Assembly: GCF_900113695.1 (NCBI RefSeq)
Contig: NZ_FOQH01000007.1
Span: 248,001 to 312,000 of the forward strand
Length of the DNA: 64,000 bases
Source of the DNA: Albimonas pacifica
GTDB taxonomy: Bacteria > Pseudomonadota > Alphaproteobacteria > Rhodobacterales > Rhodobacteraceae
Reading direction: 5' to 3'
The notes beneath the pieces were generated by a model. That model did no database searches and was not told the DNA's origin. It saw only the letters and a list, made by a program, of their open reading frames with translations. The position numbers and the translations under genes are program-made. Positions 53,433 to 62,006 of this stretch are shown here, in pieces (position 1 is the first letter of the stretch; every line of letters starts with the position of its first letter).

Positions 53433-56400
53433 ATGCACGGCGACGAGGTCGACAAGGGGTCGTCGACGGCGCCCCCGACAGGCGAATCGGTTGGGCCGGG
53501 CTCGCCCGAAACGTTCCCGATCATTGCCGTCGGCGCCTCGGCGGGGGGGCTGAAGGTCTGCGGCGAGTTCCTCTCCGCCCTGCGGCCCGAAACCGAGGCC
53601 GCGGTGGTGGTGATCGCCCATCTCGACCCCAACCATCGCAGCCTGATGGCCCAGTTGCTCGCGCGGGCCTCCGGCCTGGTCGTCCACGAGGCGGCCGACG
53701 GCGACCGCCCGGCGGCCGGGACCGTGCACGTGATCCCGCCCGGCGTGTTCCTGCGGCTTCGCGAGGGGCGGTTGCGCATCGAACCTCCTGCGGAGGGCGA
53801 GGCGGTGCGCCGGCCCTTCGACGTGTTCCTGCGCTCGCTGGCCGACGACGCCGGCGCGCGAGCGGTCTGCGTGGTGCTGTCGGGCAACGGCGACGACGGG
53901 ACCGAGGGGCTCGAGAGCGTCCATTCCGCCGGCGGCCTGACGCTGGTCCAGGATCCGGACGAGGCCGAGTTCCCCGGGATGCCCCAGGCCGCGCTGGACA
54001 CCGGCCTGGCCGACGCCACCGGCCCCGTGCGCGAACTCGCGGCCATGTTGCTCGACCTCGACCGGCTGCGCGCGACCGCGGCGCAGGCCACGCGCCGCCG
54101 CCGGACCCGGTCCTCGGTCGCCCCGGCGACGGTGGACGGCGGGACGGACGTCGCCATCTACCGGGCGATCCTGGCGCTCGCCGGCGAGGTCGCCGCCCAG
54201 GACCTGACGCTCTACAAGAACGGCACCCTGCGCCGGCGGATCGCCCAGCGCATGGCGCTGGCCGGGATCTCGGCCCATGCGCCGGGCGCGTATCTCGACC
54301 TTCTGCGGCGCGACCCCAAGGAGCTCGACCGCCTCGCCGCGGACCTGCTGATCCACGTCACCGGCTTCTTCCGCGACCCCGAGGTCTTCGACCGCCTGGC
54401 GCAGAGCGCGCTGCCCAAGCTGTTCGAAGAACTGCCCGCCGGCCGCCCGCTGCGGATCTGGTCGGCCGGCTGCAGCACGGGCGAGGAAGCCTATTCCCTG
54501 GCGATCATCTGCGACGAGGTCGCCCGCGCCCGGGGAGAGCCCCTTTCGGTGCGGATCCTGGCCTCGGACATCGATCCCGCGGCGATCAGCGTGGCGCGCG
54601 CCGGCCTCTACGCCGGCGCCGCGACGCGCGGCGTCTCGGCCGAGCGGCTGAAACGCTACTTCGTGCAGGAGCCGGGCGGCTGGAGGGTGAACGCGGACCT
54701 GCGCGAGAAGGTGATCTTCTCGGTCCACGACATGCTGTCGGATCCGCCGTTCTCGCGCATCGACCTGCTGGCCTGCCGCAACGTGCTGATCTACCTGGGC
54801 GACGACGCCAAGCGGCGGGTGCTGGAAAGCTGCCTGTTCGCGCTGCGCCCGCGGGGCCTGCTGCTGCTGGGCCGCGCGGAGACCCCGGGCGAGCGGGAGG
54901 CGCGCTTCACCGCCGTCGACCGCGCCATCGCCCTGTGGCGCAAGTCCGGCGCGCCCGAACCCGGCGACCTGGCCATCGCCCCCGGGGGGCGCGCGGCGCC
55001 CGTGCCGGCTCTTGCGCGCGGCGACCGCGGCGACATCGGCGAACTGTGCCGGCGGCTCGCGCTCGAGGCCTACGCGCCGGCCGCGGCGCTGCTGAACCGG
55101 CGGCTGCAGTGCCTCTATCTGCTGGGGCACGCGGGCCGCTACCTGGAGATCGCGCCGGGCTATCCCAAGCATGATTTCATCGCCATGGCCCCGATGTCGA
55201 TCCGCGCGCGGGTCAGGGCCGCGGCCGAAACCTGCGTCGCCGGCGGACCGCCGGTGCGCGTGCTGGGCGGGGTCGCGGCCGACGGCCGCCGCTTCGTGCT
55301 GGAGCTGCGCGCGACGCGGGTCGACGAGACGGAGTTCCTGCTCGCCGCCTTCCTCGATTCCCCGGTCGCCGACGATGCGCCGGCGGCCTCCGGCCCGGAG
55401 GAGCCGCGCATCGTGGTCGACGGCGTCCCCGAGGACGCCAAGGCCGAGACCGCGCGCCTGCGCCGCGATCTCTCCGAGGTGCAGACCGCGCTGGAGAACG
55501 AGCTCGAGGCCCACGCCGCCGACAACGCCGAGGCGCTCTCGGTGCGCGAGGAATACCAGTCCGCCAACGAGGAGCTGCTGGCCTCGAAGGAGGAGCTGCA
55601 GTCGCTCAACGAGGAGCTGACCGCGCTCAACAGCCAGCTCCAGGACGCGCTGGAGGAGCAGCGCACCACCGCCTCGGACCTGCAGAACGTGCTCTACAGC
55701 ACCGAGGTGGCGACGCTGTTCCTGGACGCCGACCTGTGCATCCGCTTCTTCACCCCGCGCCTGCGGGCGATGTTCCGGGTGATCCCGACCGACCTGGGCC
55801 GGCCGCTGCAGGACCTGGCCGCGCTGATCGAGGACCCCGAGCTCGAGGCCGACTGCCGCAAGGTGATCGCCGGCGCAGGCTCGCTGACGCGGGAGGTGGA
55901 GGGGCTGCAGGGCAAGTGGTATCGCCGCCAGGCGCAGAGCTATCGCGCCGGCGACGGCGCCGCGGACGGCGTGGTGGTGACCTTCTTCGACATCACCGAG
56001 GACCGCCGCGCGACCGAGGCGCTGCAGGCCGCGCGCGCCGCGGCCGAGCGGGCGGACCGGGCCAAGTCCGGGTTCCTGGCCGCCGCCAGCCACGACCTGC
56101 GCCAGCCGCTGCAGTCGCTGACCCTGATCCACAACCTGCTGGGCCCCGGCGCGCAGCCCGCCGACCTGGGCCGCCTGCGGGAGCTTCTGGACGACACCAT
56201 CGTCTCGATGTCGGCGATGCTGGACGCGCTGCTGGACACCGACCGGATCGAATCCGGCGCCCTGCGCCCGGAGATCAAGCCGGTTCCGCTGGGCCCGCTG
56301 ATCGAGCGGGTGCTGGCCCCCTATCGCGCCTCCGCCGTCTCGCGCGGGTTGCGGCTGCGCGTGCCGCCGACGCATGCCTGGACGCGCAGCGATCCGCGGC

Positions 56401-57863
56401 TGCTGGAGACGGTGCTGCGCAACCTGGTGTCGAACGCGATCAAGTACACCGCCTCGGGCGGCGTGCTGGTCGGCCTGCGCCGACGCCCCGGCGGCCGGCT
56501 GAGCCTGCAGGTCTGCGACACCGGTTCCGGCTTCTCGGAGACCGACGCCGTCGAGATATTCGAGCCCTACCGGCGGCTCGACCAGCCCGACGCGCCCCCC
56601 GGCGTGGGGCTGGGCCTGTCGATCGTGCGCCGGGTCTGCGATCTGCTGGAGCATCCGGTCTCGGTCCGCTCGCGGCCCGGTCACGGCTCCTGCTTCGGGG
56701 TCGAGCTGCCGCTGGCGCCGGCCGACCCGCCCAAGGCGATCGCCCCCCCGGACGGGGAGGACGGCGACGATCCGGCCGGCGATCCGCCGGCCTCCGCCCC
56801 GGCCGCAGGCGGCGACGGGGGGCCGGCGTCGATCCTGGTGATCGAGGACGACCAGCCCCTGCGCGAGCTTCTGATCCGCACGCTGGAAGGCCAGGGCCAC
56901 CGGTCCGTCGGCGCCGGAGACCGGCAGGAGGGGCTGCGTCGCTTCGCGGGGATTCCGGGCGGCCCGGACCTGCTGCTGATCGACTACGACCTGCACGGCG
57001 ACGCCGCGGGCCTCGCGCTGGCGCGGGAGCTGTCGGCCGCCGCGGGGCGGACGATCCCCACCGTGGTGCTGACCGGCAACGTCACCCGCGCGGCGCAGCA
57101 GGCGATCGCGCGGGCCGGCTGCCTGCGCCTGTCCAAGCCGGCCTCCTCCGCCCAGCTCGCCCGGGCCATCGCCCGGCTGCGCAAGCGCCGCGACCCGGCC
57201 CCGGCCTCCTCCGCGCCCGCGGCCGGCGCGGCGATCCACCTCGTCGAGGACGACGACGGCGCGCGCGAACTGCTGCGCCGCGCGCTCGAGCGGGCGGACC
57301 GGCGGATCTTCGATCATGCCTCGGGCGAGGCGTTCCTGGCCTCGCCCGAGGCCGCGTCGGCCGACTGCCTGGTGCTCGACGCCCGGCTGCCCGGCATGGA
57401 CGGGATCGCGCTGCTGGAGCGGCTGCGCAGCGCCGGACCGCCGCCGCCCACGATCATGGTCACCGCGCATGGCGACCTCGCCATGGCGGTGCGCGCCATG
57501 CGCGCCGGCGCGGTCGACTTCATCGAAAAGCCGGTCGAGGCGGAGGCGCTTTCGGCCCGCATCGACGCCGTGCTCGAGGCCGGCCGCCCGGCCTCCGGCG
57601 CCGACGCCGACGCCGCCGAGAGCGGCGCGACCGACGGCGACGCCGCGAGGGAGGCGGCGCTGGATCGCCTGTCCCGCCTGACCTCCCGGGAGCGGGAGGT
57701 GCTGGACAAGGTGCTCGAAGGATTGGCGAACAAGACGATCGCGAACGACCTGGGCATCAGCCAGCGCACCGTCGAATCGCATCGCGCCGCGATCATGCGC
57801 CGGATGGGCTGCGCCTCCTTGCCCGACCTCGTCCGCCTGGCGATCGCCGCCGGTCTGCAGTAG
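53433..57863 (+). CDS. Giant CheB-CheR-PAS-histidine kinase-REC-REC-LuxR hybrid protein
   Basis: A 1476-residue cytoplasmic signalling protein. Order: CheB-type methylesterase (about 30-205; GASAGGL with the serine, IAHLDPNH, LSGNGDDGTEG with the aspartate); CheR-type methyltransferase (about 243-505; SAGCSTGEEAYSLAI, LASDIDPAAI, CRNVLIYL); coiled coil (about 670-750); PAS (about 755-850; FFDITEDRRATE at its end); HisKA with the phospho-histidine in AAASHDLRQPLQSL (about 885); HATPase (LRNLVSNAIKY, DTGSGF, GVGLGLSIV); receiver 1 (about 1133-1245); receiver 2 (about 1267-1385; LDARLPGMDG); FixJ-type LuxR DNA-binding domain (about 1410-1476). Sensor, phosphorelay and DNA-binding output are thus in one chain. 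ATG 53433 follows GAGGAAAG. Target genes unknown; the neighbouring EPS locus is a candidate. Confidence 0.93.
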   Translation: MHGDEVDKGSSTAPPTGESVGPGSPETFPIIAVGASAGGLKVCGEFLSALRPETEAAVVVIAHLDPNHRSLMAQLLARASGLVVHEAADGDRPAAGTVHVIPPGVFLRLREGRLRIEPPAEGEAVRRPFDVFLRSLADDAGARAVCVVLSGNGDDGTEGLESVHSAGGLTLVQDPDEAEFPGMPQAALDTGLADATGPVRELAAMLLDLDRLRATAAQATRRRRTRSSVAPATVDGGTDVAIYRAILALAGEVAAQDLTLYKNGTLRRRIAQRMALAGISAHAPGAYLDLLRRDPKELDRLAADLLIHVTGFFRDPEVFDRLAQSALPKLFEELPAGRPLRIWSAGCSTGEEAYSLAIICDEVARARGEPLSVRILASDIDPAAISVARAGLYAGAATRGVSAERLKRYFVQEPGGWRVNADLREKVIFSVHDMLSDPPFSRIDLLACRNVLIYLGDDAKRRVLESCLFALRPRGLLLLGRAETPGEREARFTAVDRAIALWRKSGAPEPGDLAIAPGGRAAPVPALARGDRGDIGELCRRLALEAYAPAAALLNRRLQCLYLLGHAGRYLEIAPGYPKHDFIAMAPMSIRARVRAAAETCVAGGPPVRVLGGVAADGRRFVLELRATRVDETEFLLAAFLDSPVADDAPAASGPEEPRIVVDGVPEDAKAETARLRRDLSEVQTALENELEAHAADNAEALSVREEYQSANEELLASKEELQSLNEELTALNSQLQDALEEQRTTASDLQNVLYSTEVATLFLDADLCIRFFTPRLRAMFRVIPTDLGRPLQDLAALIEDPELEADCRKVIAGAGSLTREVEGLQGKWYRRQAQSYRAGDGAADGVVVTFFDITEDRRATEALQAARAAAERADRAKSGFLAAASHDLRQPLQSLTLIHNLLGPGAQPADLGRLRELLDDTIVSMSAMLDALLDTDRIESGALRPEIKPVPLGPLIERVLAPYRASAVSRGLRLRVPPTHAWTRSDPRLLETVLRNLVSNAIKYTASGGVLVGLRRRPGGRLSLQVCDTGSGFSETDAVEIFEPYRRLDQPDAPPGVGLGLSIVRRVCDLLEHPVSVRSRPGHGSCFGVELPLAPADPPKAIAPPDGEDGDDPAGDPPASAPAAGGDGGPASILVIEDDQPLRELLIRTLEGQGHRSVGAGDRQEGLRRFAGIPGGPDLLLIDYDLHGDAAGLALARELSAAAGRTIPTVVLTGNVTRAAQQAIARAGCLRLSKPASSAQLARAIARLRKRRDPAPASSAPAAGAAIHLVEDDDGARELLRRALERADRRIFDHASGEAFLASPEAASADCLVLDARLPGMDGIALLERLRSAGPPPPTIMVTAHGDLAMAVRAMRAGAVDFIEKPVEAEALSARIDAVLEAGRPASGADADAAESGATDGDAAREAALDRLSRLTSREREVLDKVLEGLANKTIANDLGISQRTVESHRAAIMRRMGCASLPDLVRLAIAAGLQ

Positions 57864-58013
57864 CGCCGCGGGGCGGGGGCCGTCTCGATCCGGCGCCCCG
57901 GGTCCGGCCGCGCCACGGCGGCGTCCCGCGGGTCGGCGCGCAGGGCTGACCCCGCGCCGCGCGGTCGGTCGCGGCGCGGGGTCCGACGGGCGCGGCGCGG
58001 CCCGTCGTCGAGG

Positions 58014-58565
58014 TCAGGCGGGCCTGACCTCGATCCGGCGTTCGGAGGCGATCGCCTGCGCCGACTTGGGCAGCGTCACCTTCAGCACGCCGTTCTCGAA
58101 CACCGCCGAGACCTTGTCGGCGTCGATCCCCGCCGGCAGCGCCAGCGTGCGCTGCACGGCGCCGCGCCGACGCTCCTGCAGGTGGTAGTCGCCCTTGGTC
58201 TCCTCCCGCTCCGAGGCGGTCTCGGCCTTCACCGACAGGGCGCCGTCGTTCATCCGCAGCTCGACCTCCTCGCGCTTGAAGCCGGGAAGCTCGACGCTCA
58301 GCTCGAAGCCCCCGTCGCGCTCCACCAGGTCGGTCGCCGGCAGGGCCGACGCGGCGCGGGGCCAGCCCGAGGCCTCGACCGCGGCGAAGGGCGAGCGCAG
58401 CGACAGGTGCGGCCAGTCGAAATCGTCGAACAGGCGGTCGATCTCGCCGCGCAGGAAGGCGAAGGGGTCGCGCGCCGGTCCCGGCAGGGGCGCGCGGGTC
58501 GGCGCGGCCGCGCGCTGGGGCGCCTCGCGCTTCGGGGCGACGGCGGGTGTGGCGGTGTCGTTCAT
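58014..58565 (-). CDS. Small heat-shock protein (Hsp20/alpha-crystallin)
   Basis: A 183-residue ATP-independent chaperone that binds unfolding proteins. After a Pro/Ala-rich N-terminus (1-45) comes FDDFDWPHLS and an alpha-crystallin domain (about 75-175) with VELPGFKREEVELRMNDGALSVKAE, GAVQRTLALPAGIDADKVSAVFENGVLKVTLPK. The C-terminal I-x-I motif is not obvious (ERRIEVRPA). Start ATG 58565 has AGGAGACGCCAG in front. It is divergent from the Crp/Fnr gene at 58914; two FNR-type boxes lie in the 348-base gap, so oxygen- or NO-linked expression is likely. Confidence 0.93.
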   Translation of the reverse strand: MNDTATPAVAPKREAPQRAAAPTRAPLPGPARDPFAFLRGEIDRLFDDFDWPHLSLRSPFAAVEASGWPRAASALPATDLVERDGGFELSVELPGFKREEVELRMNDGALSVKAETASEREETKGDYHLQERRRGAVQRTLALPAGIDADKVSAVFENGVLKVTLPKSAQAIASERRIEVRPA

Positions 58566-58741
58566 CTGGCGTCTCCTGGCAAAGAGGCGCCGCCGGGCGG
58601 CCGCGCTGCAGGTCGGCGACGCCCGGCGGCCTCCCGTCGCACGGGGGGCGCAGCACGGAGCTGTTTTCGCCGAGGGACGTTCGACAGCCCCCATTCGGCG
58701 ACGGGATGCCCGAAGCCTGCATCGCCCCGCCCGCCCCATCA

Positions 58742-58755
58742 TTGACGGGGATCAT
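58742..58755. promoter_or_regulatory. FNR-type box upstream of hsp20
   Basis: TTGACGGGGATCAT fits TTGAY-N4-RTCAA with one mismatch at the last base. It lies about 180 bases upstream of the hsp20 start and 165 upstream of the crp/fnr start. Confidence 0.6.
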
Positions 58756-58819
58756 CGTCGCGGCCGCCCCGCCGGCTCACGCAGAGCGGTGGCCGGCAGC
58801 GGCCGGACTCTGCGCTGGG

Positions 58820-58833
58820 TTGACCGGGATCAA
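58820..58833. promoter_or_regulatory. Perfect FNR-type box upstream of the crp/fnr gene
   Basis: TTGACCGGGATCAA matches TTGAY-N4-RTCAA at all ten fixed positions. Its centre is 87 bases upstream of the ATG at 58914. The base context ATCAATGC is shared with other boxes in this window. Confidence 0.75.
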
Positions 58834-58913
58834 TGCGGGATCGAGGCGTCAGGTGGAAAGTCGCTTTGCACCCTGCCGGATCCTCCGCCCCAGACCCCGA
58901 CCGAGCCCCTGCG

Positions 58914-59669
58914 ATGACCTCGCCCGACCGCGCCTCCCCCTCGCCGCTCGCCGCCCTGGCGCGGGCGAACCCGCGCCTCGACCGCCTGCTGCAGCCCCTG
59001 CCCGAGCCGATCCGCGCCGCGCTGGGGCGCACGGCGAGCGAGCGGAGCTTCCGCCGCGGCGAGGTGATCGTGACGGCCGGCGAGGCGGGGGGCGAAATCG
59101 GCTTCGTGCTCGACGGCGCGCTCGGCGTCATGCAGACGCTGGCCGGCGGGCGCGCCCACGTGCTGGGCATCCTGGCGCCGCCGGACCTCTACGGGCTGCC
59201 CTTCGACCGCGCCCCCCGGCACAGGGTCGAGGCCCTGTCCGACGGCCTGCGCCTGGCCTTCGACCGCGCCGGCCTCGAGCAGATCCTCGACCGCGAGCCC
59301 GCCCTGGAGCGGATGTTCCTGACCGCGGCGCTGGAGGATCTGCAGGCCGTGCGCGAGTGGCTGCTGCTGCTGAACGGGGGCCAGGCCACGCAGCGCGTCG
59401 CCGCCTTTCTGGTGATCCTGACCCGGCGGCGGCGGACGCTCGACGCACGCCGCAAGGAGGGTCCCGTGAAGGTGCGCCTGCCGGCGCCGCGCGTCGACAT
59501 CGCGCGGCACCTGGGGATGCGCCCCGAGACCTTCAGCCGCGCGATCCACAAGCTCGCGGACGACGGGCTCGTGCGGATCATCAATCCCGAGACGTTCGAG
59601 ATCCGCGAGCCCGCCGCGCTCGTCGAGGCGTCGGGCGCGGACCTGACGCTGGACGGGCCGGGGCCCTGA
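58914..59669 (+). CDS. Crp/Fnr-family regulator without iron-sulfur cysteines (FixK/Dnr-like)
   Basis: A 251-residue regulator with a cyclic-nucleotide-binding-like barrel (FRRGEVIVTAGEAGGEIGFVLDGALGVMQTL), a dimer helix (FLTAALEDLQAVREWLLLLNGGQATQRVAAFLVIL) and a helix-turn-helix (RVDIARHLGMRPETFSRAIHKLADDGLV). The recognition helix has E-T-F-S-R, the FNR-type E-x2-S-R contact set. No cysteine cluster is present at the N-terminus, so it is not a [4Fe-4S] sensor; it may be a heme/NO-type (Dnr) or cascade (FixK) regulator. A perfect FNR-type box lies in its promoter. ATG 58914 is preferred over an in-frame ATG at 58833 that overlaps the box. Confidence 0.93.
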   Translation: MTSPDRASPSPLAALARANPRLDRLLQPLPEPIRAALGRTASERSFRRGEVIVTAGEAGGEIGFVLDGALGVMQTLAGGRAHVLGILAPPDLYGLPFDRAPRHRVEALSDGLRLAFDRAGLEQILDREPALERMFLTAALEDLQAVREWLLLLNGGQATQRVAAFLVILTRRRRTLDARRKEGPVKVRLPAPRVDIARHLGMRPETFSRAIHKLADDGLVRIINPETFEIREPAALVEASGADLTLDGPGP

Positions 59670-59677
59670 GCCGCCGC

Positions 59678-60106
59678 TCAGCGCTGGATGGCGGAGAGGT
59701 AGATCGCGATCGACAGGATCCGGCCCTGCGCCTCGATCATCGCGTCGTGGTCGTCGCCGATCCCGTTCAGGTCGTCGGCGAACAACGCCCCGAAGACCGG
59801 CATCTCGCCGCCATGGCCGGGCGAGCGGTCGCCGCCGTCGATGGTGCGGATCACCGCCAGCATCGGGAACAGGCCGCCGTTGCGTCGCGCAAGGTCGGTG
59901 AGGTCGGGCACGGGCAGCGTCAGGTAGAGGCTCAGCGGCCCTTCGCCCCGCGCGTCGGCGCCGTGGCAGCTGCCGCACCAGTAGGCGTAGAGGTTGCCGC
60001 CGACCTCCATCTCGAGCTCTCCCGCCCCCGCCGGCGCGGCGCAGAGCCCCGCCGCCAGGGCCAGGGCCGCCGCCTGCATCCGCCGTTCGCCCCTGCGCCG
60101 TTCCAT
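59678..60106 (-). CDS. Periplasmic monoheme cytochrome c
   Basis: A 142-residue secreted class I cytochrome c. A signal peptide (MQAAALALAAGLCAAPAGAG region, residues 10-30) is followed by the heme motif C-G-S-C-H in YAYWCGSCHGADARGEG (about residues 46-50). The distal ligand is probably the methionine in GHGGEMPVFG. It would shuttle electrons in the periplasm, perhaps for the cytochrome b561 encoded at 61317 or an oxidase. ATG 60106 follows GGGAG. An FNR-type box lies 66 bases upstream (centre to start). It converges with the crp/fnr gene with only 8 bases between stops. Confidence 0.92.
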   Translation of the reverse strand: MERRRGERRMQAAALALAAGLCAAPAGAGELEMEVGGNLYAYWCGSCHGADARGEGPLSLYLTLPVPDLTDLARRNGGLFPMLAVIRTIDGGDRSPGHGGEMPVFGALFADDLNGIGDDHDAMIEAQGRILSIAIYLSAIQR

Positions 60107-60164
60107 CGTCCATCTCCCGCATTCCTCGCGACGAACAGCCTGCGCCGGCGCGCGCCCCCGTGCA

Positions 60165-60178
60165 TTGACCGCCGTCAC
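60165..60178. promoter_or_regulatory. FNR-type box upstream of the cytochrome c gene
   Basis: TTGACCGCCGTCAC, one mismatch to TTGAY-N4-RTCAA. Its centre is 66 bases from the cytochrome start, the same distance as for the genes at 31321 and 62079. Confidence 0.7.
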
Positions 60179-60263
60179 CGCGCCGCACGCGGCGCGCCGG
60201 CCGCCCCGCCCTGAGGCATGACCGTCCCGCCGGGCCCGGCGGATCGCCGGGCCCGGACCCGCG

Positions 60264-60277
60264 ATGACGGCGGTCAA
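60264..60277. promoter_or_regulatory. FNR-type box upstream of the Asp/Arg-repeat protein gene
   Basis: ATGACGGCGGTCAA (reverse complement TTGACCGCCGTCAT), identical to the box at 31250. It lies 99-112 bases upstream of the start at 60377. Confidence 0.7.
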
Positions 60278-60376
60278 TGATCTCCGCGCCCCGCGGAGCG
60301 ATGCAGGAGGCGAGGGCGCCTGCGGACCCCGGGTCGGCGACGTCCCCGACCCAATGCGCCCAGAGGAGATTTCCGG

Positions 60377-60931
60377 ATGACACGTCGACCTCGCACGCTT
60401 GGCGGTCTCGCATGTCTGGCCGCCGCGACGCTCGTCGCCGGCGCCCCGGTCGTCGCGCAGGACCAGGACCGCGCCCGGGATCGCGACCGGCTGCCGGTCT
60501 CCGATCAGGACCGCGATCAGGATCGGGACCGGGATCAGGACCGGGATCAGGACCGGGATCGGGACCTCGACCAGGATCGGGATCGGGACCGGGATCGCGA
60601 CAGGGATCGGCTGGAGGACGGCGACCTCGACCGCGACCGGCTGCGCGACATGGACCGCGACCAGCTGCGCGCGCATATCCCCGGCTACGACCGCATGACC
60701 GAGCGCGAGCGCCAGCAGCTGACGGACCGTCTCGGCGACGCCTCCACCGCGCAGGAGCGCGAGCGGATCATGCAGGAGCACCGCGCCCGGATGCAGCAGC
60801 AGCACCGCGCCGCCCCCGCCGGCCGCCCCGCCGCCCCCGGCGGCCGGCCCGGGGCCGGCAGCGGAGGCGGAGGCGCCGGCGGGGGCGGCGGAGGTGGCGG
60901 CGGGGGCGGCGGCGGAGGGGCGGGGAGATGA
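60377..60931 (+). CDS. Exported low-complexity protein with Asp-Arg-Gln repeats
   Basis: A 184-residue protein. A signal peptide (LGGLACLAAATLVAGAPVVAQ) leads into residues 28-100, made almost wholly of D-Q-D-R and D-R-D-R units, encoded by imperfect tandem repeats of GATCAGGACCGG type (60500-60615). A short more ordered part follows (AHIPGYDRMTERERQQLTDRLGDASTAQERERIMQEHRARMQQQ), and the end is a glycine run. No known domain. The alternating acid/base repeat would be disordered or a charged helix in the periplasm. It begins a three-gene unit ending with cytochrome b561, and an FNR-type box lies in front. ATG 60377 follows AGAGGAGATTTCCGG. Confidence 0.8.
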   Translation: MTRRPRTLGGLACLAAATLVAGAPVVAQDQDRARDRDRLPVSDQDRDQDRDRDQDRDQDRDRDLDQDRDRDRDRDRDRLEDGDLDRDRLRDMDRDQLRAHIPGYDRMTERERQQLTDRLGDASTAQERERIMQEHRARMQQQHRAAPAGRPAAPGGRPGAGSGGGGAGGGGGGGGGGGGGGAGR

Positions 60932-61320
60932 GCCTCGACTCCCGCCAGCCAGGCCCTCGGTCGCTGCACCGGCACGCGCCCGGTCCGTCCGATCCGCAGG
61001 ACCCGCACCCTCCGTCCGGAGCCGCGCCCAAGCCCCCGGCCCGGCCCCGCCGCTCCCGCCTTGTGGAGCGGCTCCGCGGCATGCGGAACGGCCGGGCGGA
61101 GGCGCCCGCGGCCCGGCCCGAGCCGACAGCCGTCGCCGCCGCGCGCCGCGGCCTCGCTCCGGACCGCGCGCGCCCCCTCGGCAGGCCGCCCGACGGGCCC
61201 CCGCCGGCCGGGATCCCGGCCGGCGGCGGAGAGGCCGGGCCGCATCGCTCCCGTTCGCGCCGGCGCGGCCGACCTGGCGCCGGCCTCGAGACGGCGGGCG
61301 AGCCGGAGGAGCCCCGATGA
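60928..61320 (+). CDS. Proline/arginine-rich hypothetical protein
   Basis: A 130-residue protein without recognised domain, rich in Pro, Arg, Ala and Gly, without signal peptide or membrane segment. Its reality rests on ATGA overlaps with both neighbours (stop of the repeat protein at 60931, start of cytochrome b561 at 61317) and on GGGGAG before its ATG. The segment RRSRLVERLRGMRN could be a helix. It may be a disordered linker-type protein or a decayed gene. Confidence 0.5.
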   Translation: MSLDSRQPGPRSLHRHAPGPSDPQDPHPPSGAAPKPPARPRRSRLVERLRGMRNGRAEAPAARPEPTAVAAARRGLAPDRARPLGRPPDGPPPAGIPAGGGEAGPHRSRSRRRGRPGAGLETAGEPEEPR

Positions 61321-61970
61321 ACCAGACCCCGCAGTCCGAGGCCGCCCCCGTCGGCCCCCGCTGGGACCTTCTGGTCCGCATCGTCCACTGGTCGATCGCC
61401 GCGGCGGTGGTGGTCGACGGGCTGATCCTGACCGACGGCGGCCTCGCCCACATCTGGATCGGCTACGCCGCCGGCGCGCTGCTGGCGCTGCGGCTCGTCT
61501 GGGGGCTGGTGGGATCGGAAAGCGCCCGCTTCGCCGCCTTCCCGCCCAGCCTGTCGGCGGCCCGGGAGCATGCCGCGGGCCTGTTCTCCGGCCGGCCGCG
61601 GCGCCCGCATCGCTCCCACAACCCGCTGGGCGCGCTGATGGTCTACGCGCTCTGGGCCACGCTGGCCGTGGTGATCGCCACCGGCGTCGCGATGACGGGC
61701 TCCCCCCTCGCCCCGCGCATGGTGGAGGCGGAGCCGGCCCGCTCGCTCCTCGGCCTCGACGACGACGACGCGGGGCAGGCGGAGCGCGACGCCCACGAAG
61801 ACGAGGAGGAGGAGGACGACGGGGAGGAGGGCGCGCTCGAGGAGGTGCACGAGGCCGCCGCGAACCTGCTCCTGCTGCTCGCCCTCCTGCATGTGGGCGG
61901 CGTGGCGCTCGAGAGCCGGCTGTCGGGCCGCAACCTGGCGCGGGACATGATCACCGGCGGCGGAGACTGA
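61317..61970 (+). CDS. Cytochrome b561-family membrane protein
   Basis: A 217-residue di-heme b-type cytochrome of the family used as electron carrier for dehydrogenases. Four transmembrane helices are seen. Heme-ligand histidines are in VRIVHWSIAAAVV (H24), GLAHIWIGYAAGALLALRLVWG (H45), SHNPLGALMVYALW and LLALLHVGGV. Between helices 3 and 4 is a strongly acidic linker (DDDDAGQAERDAHEDEEEEDDGEE, about residues 148-172). It is the third gene of a unit headed by the FNR-type box at 60264 and may pass electrons to the periplasmic cytochrome c encoded at 59678. Confidence 0.9.
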   Translation: MNQTPQSEAAPVGPRWDLLVRIVHWSIAAAVVVDGLILTDGGLAHIWIGYAAGALLALRLVWGLVGSESARFAAFPPSLSAAREHAAGLFSGRPRRPHRSHNPLGALMVYALWATLAVVIATGVAMTGSPLAPRMVEAEPARSLLGLDDDDAGQAERDAHEDEEEEDDGEEGALEEVHEAAANLLLLLALLHVGGVALESRLSGRNLARDMITGGGD

Positions 61971-62006
61971 CCGCCGCGCCCCCGCGCCCCCCACCCCCGC
62001 GCCGCC

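Larger units (their letters stand above)
58566..58913. other. Divergent promoter region of hsp20 and crp/fnr genes
   Basis: No gene is seen in these 348 bases. They carry two FNR-type boxes, at 58742 and 58820 (listed separately), 78 bases apart, one for each direction by position. Confidence 0.6.

Noticed and set aside
60500-60615. CRISPR-like or regulatory direct repeats
   Set aside because: The repeats are in frame, code for D-Q-D-R units and have no unique spacers; they are coding tandem repeats.
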